A stretch of DNA of 9,163 nucleotides from Myxococcales bacterium (GTDB taxonomy: Bacteria; Myxococcota; Bradymonadia; REDH01): NCBI GenBank assembly GCA_018970625.1, contig JAGWVZ010000110.1, positions 1 through 9,163 of the forward strand. Reading direction: 5' to 3'. Positions 5,028-9,163 of the stretch are shown one piece after another. Positions within the stretch are counted from its first letter, which is position 1. Every line of letters starts with the position of its first letter. Both the position numbers and the translations under genes were made by a program. Under the pieces are notes generated by a model that made no database searches, was not told where the DNA came from, and was given only the letters and a program-made list of their open reading frames with translations.

Positions 5028-7660
5028 AAACAAAGACATACTCTATATATCGTGCGCTGTCGGTAGCGCTGCTGCTGCCCGGCTGCGTAACTGCGGGTGT
5101 AGCCGACGAGGCATCCAACTCGGAAGTCACGCCGATCACACCGACCGCGATTGTTACAGAAACGCCTACCCCTGACGTCACGGACCCGCACCCCGTGACG
5201 CCGGATCATCGGGACCCCTGTGCCCCATTCGTGCTGGGCCTTCCACCGCTTGACCAGCCAGCACCAGCGTCAGACTCGGCGGGCGTTCAGCAGGTGGCGT
5301 GGCTCTTGAGATCTGTCGAGGCAGATGGGGTAAACCGTGCTGCGGAATGGCTGGACACCTGGCCACGCACAGAATCGGGCTGGGCCGCGCGACTCGCCGT
5401 GTTGCGTACGATGAACCCCGGGACCGCCCTGGATGCGGTGATACCCAATGCATCTGATCGCAGGGCGCTCACCGACTACGTACTGGCGCGGCTGGCGAAC
5501 ACCTCAGGAGCGGAGTGCACGCGCGATGCGATTGCCTGGACACGCCTGCTGGTGTGGCCGCTGGGAAGCACCCGAACCGACGACACACCACTTGGCGCCA
5601 CGCTGGACCAGGCCATCCAGACCTGTTTCGAGGTCTGTGGCCACTCGGCACAGGGCCGGGCTGAGCTGGTGACCGGGTTGCATCAGACCGCCAGAATACT
5701 GGAATTGCAGGCTGGGCCTGATGCCCGGCTTGCATTGCTGAGAGCGCTGCAGAACGTCATCGCCATCCGATTCGCAGCCGCAACAGAATGGACGGATTCG
5801 GTAGATGTGCAGCTACTGCATGCGCTCGCCGGCATGCTGCCCGACGGTTGTCACCCCGAAGTATCGTTGAACGGGCAGGCGCCGGATACGCTGGACGCGA
5901 TCGCACAGTCCCTGATGACGTTGACACCTGCATCGGACGCGACGACGGGCGAACTGTACGCGCTGGCGCCTTCGATCGCGCTGGCGCTTCGCCTGATGGC
6001 CGGAACGACCGAGAGAGAGTCGATCGCGGTATGGGCAGCCCTCGCTGTCGAACGCGGCATGGACGCCAACAGTGCCGCAGTGTCGGCAAGACGCCTGCAG
6101 GCGGCTCTGGACGCCGCGCGGGAGAACCGTGCACTGACAGAGGCAGGCGCGGAGTTATTCCACCCGGCGCTCCCGCCCACAGACCGTCAGGAGCGGATGA
6201 TTCTGGATGCCATCCGACTGTGGGAGCTGGCTCGTTCTGGAAGTTGCGCCGAATCACCCGGTTGGCTTGATTCCTCGAACGATCCGCTGGTGCAGCTGCT
6301 CCGCGACTTCGTCTGGGGGCTCTCCGCCTGTCGCGACCACGTGCGCCCCTGGCATCCCCTGATCACCACGACTCCTGACCTGCAATGCCACTTTGTCGCA
6401 GGCTCTGCAGGCGCGCGGCTGACCGACTCCCCGACGGCATCACTGACGGTCGTGTACCACGAGACATCAGGCGAGACGCCATCGAATACCACCGCAAGCG
6501 TGCCGCCGTCGCCGGTGCGTCTGGCGTGGGTACCGCAGACTGGCGCGGCATGTCGGGTAGCGACCTCTGCGGGGAGCAACCTGGAGCCTTACACCCTGTG
6601 GGCGCCCATCATGGAACCCCGCTCACTGGGAGCCACCGACGGCGTCGCGCTTGGGCGAGAATCCGAGCGATGGCTTCGCAGGGCGTACCTGATTCAGTAC
6701 GGGAGCTTCGAGACGCTCGGAGGTGGTGGCACGGCGCTGGCTCACGCCGCACGCAGCGCGATCGAAATCCCCGGCGCAGCGCAGGTACAACGATTGATTG
6801 AAGTGGGGCTTCCGCTGACCGCGCTGCAGGTTGACCGAGCCCGGGTTCAGCTTGCAGCGCTGACTGGCGCGGGTTCCGGTGAAGAACCGGTGCCATGGAA
6901 TCTGCGCCGAGCCGATGTCCCGCAGATGTTCAATGGTGTCGAGATAGACGAGGGGATTCCGCTCGCTTACGTCTCCTTCATGAACGGCCTGGCGCTTGAC
7001 CCGAGCGGCTATGCACCAGAAGCTGCGGTAGATGCCTGTCGCGCGCTGGCCGGCGCGGGATTTACGGCGGAAGCCAACGGTGTACCGACTTTGTTCTGCG
7101 ACTCCGCTTCCACAGCAGCCGATTTCTCGGCCTGCCTGCGGGTGGCCATGCTGTGCAACGATGAACAGCCTCTGTTCGGACCCGATGCCGTGCACCTGCT
7201 GCTGCAGGCGCTCCGTCTGGCTGTGGGCGTGGGACAGATCGACGAGTCGGTCGTGGCAGCCGTCGCGCGGGTCATCGAGACGCAGAGTGGATTTCTGCCC
7301 GGCTCCTTGCTGGTTGAGCTGCACGCCCGTCTGGTTGAGGCGCGCTGGACGCAGCGAGATTTTGGCGCGCTTGCGCGCGATGCAGCCGCCACGCGTGCGC
7401 TGTTTGAGCGCGCGGCGGGCGACGCGCGCGACTGGGCCCGTGTGTACGGCACGCTGGAGCTGCTGGCTGGGGTCGCATCAGGACTCGCGGTCGATACCGC
7501 ACGACTTCGAGCGTGGATGCCCGCTGAACAGGATTCCGCCCTGTTCACCCTGATCAGTACACTGGAGCAGTCCGGTGATTCAGCGTCCACAAGGCAGGCT
7601 GCGGTGGAGCTCATGCAGACGTTTCTGGCAACACGCGACACGTTTTCACCCACGCTGTGA
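5024..7660 (+). CDS. Large lipoprotein of unknown function (878 residues), coupled to the symporter
   Basis: The GTG at 5024 overlaps the transporter stop as GTGA, which suggests translational coupling. From this start the N-terminus has two lysines, a hydrophobic stretch (A11-L18) and the lipobox LLPGC, with C21 as the lipidated cysteine. Residue +2 is valine, not aspartate, which favours the outer membrane in Gram-negatives. A Thr/Pro/Asp-rich tether follows (about 35-65). The rest is a long alanine- and leucine-rich, mostly helical region with scattered cysteines, as in an exported helical-repeat protein. No domain or catalytic motif is recognised and no clear TPR or HEAT units could be defined by eye. 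The frame is open upstream to 4784, but that part lies inside the transporter gene and lacks a signal peptide. Pairing with a solute symporter hints at a role in substrate capture or processing at the envelope, which is inference. Confidence 0.9.
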   Translation: MKTKTYSIYRALSVALLLPGCVTAGVADEASNSEVTPITPTAIVTETPTPDVTDPHPVTPDHRDPCAPFVLGLPPLDQPAPASDSAGVQQVAWLLRSVEADGVNRAAEWLDTWPRTESGWAARLAVLRTMNPGTALDAVIPNASDRRALTDYVLARLANTSGAECTRDAIAWTRLLVWPLGSTRTDDTPLGATLDQAIQTCFEVCGHSAQGRAELVTGLHQTARILELQAGPDARLALLRALQNVIAIRFAAATEWTDSVDVQLLHALAGMLPDGCHPEVSLNGQAPDTLDAIAQSLMTLTPASDATTGELYALAPSIALALRLMAGTTERESIAVWAALAVERGMDANSAAVSARRLQAALDAARENRALTEAGAELFHPALPPTDRQERMILDAIRLWELARSGSCAESPGWLDSSNDPLVQLLRDFVWGLSACRDHVRPWHPLITTTPDLQCHFVAGSAGARLTDSPTASLTVVYHETSGETPSNTTASVPPSPVRLAWVPQTGAACRVATSAGSNLEPYTLWAPIMEPRSLGATDGVALGRESERWLRRAYLIQYGSFETLGGGGTALAHAARSAIEIPGAAQVQRLIEVGLPLTALQVDRARVQLAALTGAGSGEEPVPWNLRRADVPQMFNGVEIDEGIPLAYVSFMNGLALDPSGYAPEAAVDACRALAGAGFTAEANGVPTLFCDSASTAADFSACLRVAMLCNDEQPLFGPDAVHLLLQALRLAVGVGQIDESVVAAVARVIETQSGFLPGSLLVELHARLVEARWTQRDFGALARDAAATRALFERAAGDARDWARVYGTLELLAGVASGLAVDTARLRAWMPAEQDSALFTLISTLEQSGDSASTRQAAVELMQTFLATRDTFSPTL
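7525..7547. repeat. Inverted repeat TGAACAGG / CCTGTTCA inside the lipoprotein 3' end
   Basis: Two perfect 8-bp arms, TGAACAGG (7525-7532) and CCTGTTCA (7540-7547), are separated by 7 nt. The word is the same as that repeated upstream of the sigma-factor gene, here in the opposite arrangement. It could be a hairpin or a distal binding site. It lies in coding sequence, so chance through codon use cannot be excluded. Confidence 0.4.
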
Positions 7661-7687
7661 GCGAATGCGGCCTTCGTCTGCCCTGGC

Positions 7688-7729
7688 CCTGTTCACGTAC
7701 CGCTCCATCTGACCAACCGCTCCTGTTCA
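7688..7729 (+). repeat. Two direct CCTGTTCA copies after the lipoprotein gene
   Basis: CCTGTTCA occurs at 7688-7695 and 7722-7729, 34 bp apart and in the same orientation as the array nearer the sigma gene. They could be auxiliary sites for the same factor. Confidence 0.45.
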
Positions 7730-7756
7730 GGGCAACACTGCGGGGGATGCAGGCGC

Positions 7757-7787
7757 ACGGGGACGCCACGAGTGGCCAGGTCCCCGT
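7757..7787 (+). other. Strong bulged hairpin downstream of the lipoprotein gene
   Basis: ACGGGGAC (7757-7764) pairs perfectly with GTCCCCGT (7780-7787). Inside it GCCA (7765-7768) pairs with TGGC (7773-7776) around a CGAG loop, leaving a 3-nt bulge CAG (7777-7779). This gives 12 pairs, mostly G-C. It lies about 100 nt after the lipoprotein stop and lacks a following T-run, so it is not a classic intrinsic terminator. It may protect the 3' end of the symporter-lipoprotein mRNA, cause pausing, or be part of a small RNA. Confidence 0.5.
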
Positions 7788-7890
7788 TCTGGCAGGCAGA
7801 GAGCGTGCTGGTGGAGCGCGTGGTTTCACACAGCGCGCGCCGCAGATCATTGAGAAAGATCAGGCATGTAGGCACTGGGGCGCCCCATTT

Positions 7891-7990
7891 CTGTTCAAAC
7901 GATCGACAGAAACGACCAAAACCTGTTCACATTCACTTGACGGCTACCCGAAACCTGTTCATAACGCCACCCATCGGTTCATGAACAGGT
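7891..7990. repeat. CTGTTCA array at 32-bp spacing with a 10-bp inverted repeat, candidate operator
   Basis: CTGTTCA starts at 7891, 7923 and 7955, exactly 32 bp apart, close to three helical turns. The last two copies extend to ACCTGTTCA. The third copy, ACCTGTTCAT (7953-7962), has a perfect inverted partner ATGAACAGGT (7981-7990) with an 18-nt spacer. Copy two lies just upstream of the predicted -35, copy three overlaps the -10, and the inverted copy lies in the early transcribed region. This layout fits a repressor controlling the sigma-factor promoter. The binding protein is unknown; the MerR-family regulator encoded downstream is the natural candidate. Confidence 0.65.
7937..7965 (+). 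promoter_or_regulatory. Sigma70-like promoter of the ECF sigma-factor gene
   Basis: TTGACG (7937-7942) is followed by a 17-nt spacer and CATAAC (7960-7965), a good housekeeping-type match. The predicted start, near 7972, leaves a leader of about 37 nt. The -10 overlaps a CTGTTCA repeat (7955-7961), so occupancy of that repeat would block polymerase. Confidence 0.55.
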
Positions 7991-7997
7991 GCATAGC

Positions 7998-8001
7998 GAG
8001 G
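7998..8001 (+). promoter_or_regulatory. Ribosome binding site of the ECF sigma-factor gene
   Basis: GAGG at 7998-8001 lies 7 nt before the ATG at 8009. This is better than the sites of most other genes in the window and fixes the start. Confidence 0.6.
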
Positions 8002-8008
8002 TACGACG

Positions 8009-8566
8009 ATGAATGAGAACGAGTTGGTAGCGAGACTTCGACAGCGCGACCCCCGTGCTCTTCAATACTTTCATACGCAGTATCACGACCGCATTTTCGC
8101 CGTCGCCCGCCGACTCGTGCGAGACGACTGGGATGCCGAAGAGGTTGTTCAGGATGTGTACTGGACAGTTCATCGCAAGATTGACCTGTTCAATGGCACC
8201 TCCGCTTTCTGGAGCTGGTGTTTTCGGGTGACCGAGAACGCGGCCAAGATGAAAATTCGAAAGTACAAGCGCTACCCTACGCCGGTAGAGAACGACACGC
8301 TCGCTGCCCTGAGTCATGACTCTTCGCCTGACGACCTGGGCAGTCGCCCAGACCGTCAGCTGGCGTACAAGGAGACGCTGGCATCGATCGAGGACTTCCT
8401 TGCCTCGAGCGATGAGATGAACCGTCAGGTCTACATGCTGATGGATGTCGTCGGCATGGAGAAGGAAGAAGTGGCCGAAAAGCTTGACCTCACCATACCG
8501 GCCCTCAAGGCCCGACTGCATCGCATCCGATATGCACTTCGTGAGCATCTCGGCAGCGCGGCCTGA
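8009..8566 (+). CDS. ECF-type RNA polymerase sigma factor
   Basis: This 185-residue protein has the two-domain layout of group 4 (extracytoplasmic function) sigma factors, which direct RNA polymerase to a small set of promoters. Region 2 spans about residues 8-88, with the conserved DAEEVVQDV (42-50) that contacts the core enzyme and the -10 element. A variable linker follows (about 90-118). Region 4 (about 123-181) ends in the helix-turn-helix EEVAEKLDLTIPALKARLHR (153-172), which reads the -35. Length and spacing are normal. The ATG at 8009 has GAGG 7 nt upstream. No anti-sigma gene lies beside it in the window; instead a MerR/B12-type regulator follows after 108 bp. That suggests control at the level of transcription rather than by a membrane anti-sigma. 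The order resembles LitS/LitR pairs of light-induced carotenoid regulation, but no carotenoid gene is in view. Confidence 0.93.
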   Translation: MNENELVARLRQRDPRALQYFHTQYHDRIFAVARRLVRDDWDAEEVVQDVYWTVHRKIDLFNGTSAFWSWCFRVTENAAKMKIRKYKRYPTPVENDTLAALSHDSSPDDLGSRPDRQLAYKETLASIEDFLASSDEMNRQVYMLMDVVGMEKEEVAEKLDLTIPALKARLHRIRYALREHLGSAA

Positions 8567-8575
8567 ATCTAACCG

Positions 8576-8594
8576 CTGTGAATCACAGTTTACA
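8576..8594. promoter_or_regulatory. Palindrome CTGTGAATCACAG abutting a TTTACA box, between the sigma and MerR genes
   Basis: CTGTGA (8576-8581) and TCACAG (8583-8588) are perfect inverted arms around one A. TTTACA (8589-8594) follows directly. As RNA it can form a 5-bp stem with loop AAT followed by TTT, so it could be a weak terminator after the sigma gene. As DNA it could be an operator beside a -35-like box. A poor -10 (TCGAAT, 8614-8619) lies 19 nt after TTTACA, a long spacer of the sort seen at MerR-activated promoters. None of these readings is secure. Confidence 0.35.
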
Positions 8595-8628
8595 TGGCGG
8601 ACCGTTGAGGTTGTCGAATTCGCCCTTC

Positions 8629-8654
8629 CACGCGTCTGGGTCGCCACACGCGTG
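8629..8654. repeat. Paired CACGCGT(C/G) sites just upstream of the MerR gene
   Basis: CACGCGTC (8629-8636) and the perfect palindrome CACGCGTG (8647-8654) start 18 bp apart, the second ending 20 bp before the ATG at 8675. They could be regulator sites or chance in GC-rich DNA. Confidence 0.25.
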
Positions 8655-8674
8655 AACCAGCGCCACGATCGACT

Positions 8675-9163
8675 ATGAATCAGGAAAACGAGCTCGAGAA
8701 CGGTTTATCGATTGGAGCTGTCTCACGCGAGACAGGGGTCCCGATCGAAACGCTTCGTACGTGGGAACGTCGATACGGTGTGCCGGATCCCATTCGAACC
8801 CCGTCCGGTCATCGTGTGTACTCTCCGGACACGCTGCCTCACATTCGGTTGATCGCCGAGGCCATCGCACGGGGAGACCGGGCGTCTCGGGCGTGCACGC
8901 TTCCCCTCGACGAGCTGGAATCCCGTGTGAATTTCCTGCGGCAGCAGGACGATGCGCGGCGCGAGCAGGAATCCTCACGACAGGGCGAGGCGTCGGGTGT
9001 TCGCGGCATGCTGGACTTTGCACCTGCGTCTGATCCGAGTCAGGAAGACGTCGCTCGGTCGTGGGTGGAGTTTGCCCGCAACCTCGATGGCGACTCGCTG
9101 GATACCGCTTTCCGAAGTGACTGGGCGTCTCTGGGAGCGCTTCGGTTTTTGTCTGAGCGCGTG
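8675..9163 (+). CDS. MerR-family regulator with the start of a cobalamin-binding module (CarH/LitR-like), truncated by the right edge
   Basis: Only the first 163 residues are present. Residues 11-35 (LSIGAVSRETGVPIETLRTW and following ERRYG) are a MerR helix-turn-helix of the subtype with TLRTWERRYG. The wing RTPSGHRVYS follows at 41-50 and contacts DNA. A polar, glutamine-rich linker (about 89-122) leads to a helical segment at 125-163 with VEFARNLDGDSLDTAF and LGALRFLSERV. This matches the opening of the four-helix B12-binding domain that precedes the Rossmann-type cobalamin domain in CarH, CarA and LitR. The diagnostic W-x9-EH and the cobalamin histidine motif would lie beyond the edge, so cofactor binding cannot be confirmed. 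The ATG at 8675 is the only in-frame start close to the motif; no clear Shine-Dalgarno is seen. It is probably the regulator of the sigma gene before it, and perhaps of itself. Confidence 0.88.
   Translation, partial: MNQENELENGLSIGAVSRETGVPIETLRTWERRYGVPDPIRTPSGHRVYSPDTLPHIRLIAEAIARGDRASRACTLPLDELESRVNFLRQQDDARREQESSRQGEASGVRGMLDFAPASDPSQEDVARSWVEFARNLDGDSLDTAFRSDWASLGALRFLSERV

Larger units (their letters stand above)
7661..8008. other. 348-bp intergenic region upstream of the sigma-factor gene
   Basis: No convincing gene was found here. A 119-codon frame (7657-8016, +) starts with a GTG overlapping the lipoprotein stop, but its translation is low-complexity and not protein-like. It would also run through the hairpin and promoter and into the sigma gene. 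The region holds two CCTGTTCA copies near its left end (7688, 7722), a strong bulged hairpin (7757-7787), three CTGTTCA copies at 32-bp spacing with an inverted partner (7891-7990), a promoter (7937-7965) and a ribosome binding site (7998-8001). Its length and density of signals are unusual beside the overlapped or closely spaced genes around it. Confidence 0.7.

Noticed and set aside
7714..7730. Myxobacterial-type LexA box suggested by GTTCAG
   Set aside because: Only the 3' half resembles the motif; the ten bases before GTTCAG do not fit the remembered consensus.
7891..7961. CRISPR array suggested by 32-bp periodic repeats
   Set aside because: The repeated unit is only 7-9 bp, there are just three copies and no cas genes. 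Operator sites explain it better.
7657..8016. Possible 119-codon gene starting with a GTG that overlaps the lipoprotein stop
   Set aside because: The overlap looks like the transporter-lipoprotein junction, but the translation is Arg/Pro/Thr-rich without pattern. It runs through a hairpin and a promoter and ends inside the sigma gene.

Overview
The window looks like a chromosomal segment from a GC-rich Gram-negative bacterium. The Gram-negative call rests on a large lipoprotein with a lipobox and on a melibiose-type symporter. The pairing of an ECF sigma factor with a cobalamin-type MerR regulator would fit Myxococcota or related delta-proteobacterial lineages, but the sequence does not fix the taxon. 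No tRNA, rRNA, insertion sequence or CRISPR array was seen.

Layout from left to right. (1) A terminator-like hairpin at the left edge and a second hairpin lead into metK (76-1233, +), S-adenosylmethionine synthetase. (2) Converging on metK with a 6-bp gap are two minus-strand genes: a divergent GT4-like glycosyltransferase (1240-2511) and, upstream of it, an uncharacterised 282-residue protein (2613-3461). (3) The divergent intergenic region 3462-3641 is dense in signals: a sigma70-like promoter for the minus-strand pair, a minus-strand intrinsic terminator, and four CAC(G/C)G(T/G)G heptamers spaced exactly 10 bp apart. (4) A plus-strand two-gene unit follows: a GPH-family (MelB-like) MFS transporter (3642-5027) and an 878-residue lipoprotein of unknown function (5024-7660) joined by a GTGA start/stop overlap. 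(5) The 348-bp gap 7661-8008 holds a strong bulged hairpin, repeated CCTGTTCA motifs and a good sigma70-like promoter. (6) An ECF sigma factor (8009-8566) and a MerR-family regulator with the start of a cobalamin-binding module (8675 to the right edge, truncated) close the window.

How the parts may work together. The most interesting module is at the right end. A sigma factor next to a MerR/B12-domain regulator resembles the LitR/LitS and CarH/CarA light-responsive systems, in which adenosylcobalamin-bound MerR proteins repress promoters in the dark. The CTGTTCA motif occurs at 7891, 7923 and 7955, exactly 32 bp apart. The last copy overlaps the -10 of the predicted sigma promoter and has an inverted partner at 7981-7990, which is what a repressor-controlled promoter could look like. 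That the MerR protein binds this motif is inference. The symporter-lipoprotein pair is probably a separate uptake or envelope function, although the 3' end of the lipoprotein gene also carries an inverted pair of the same motif.
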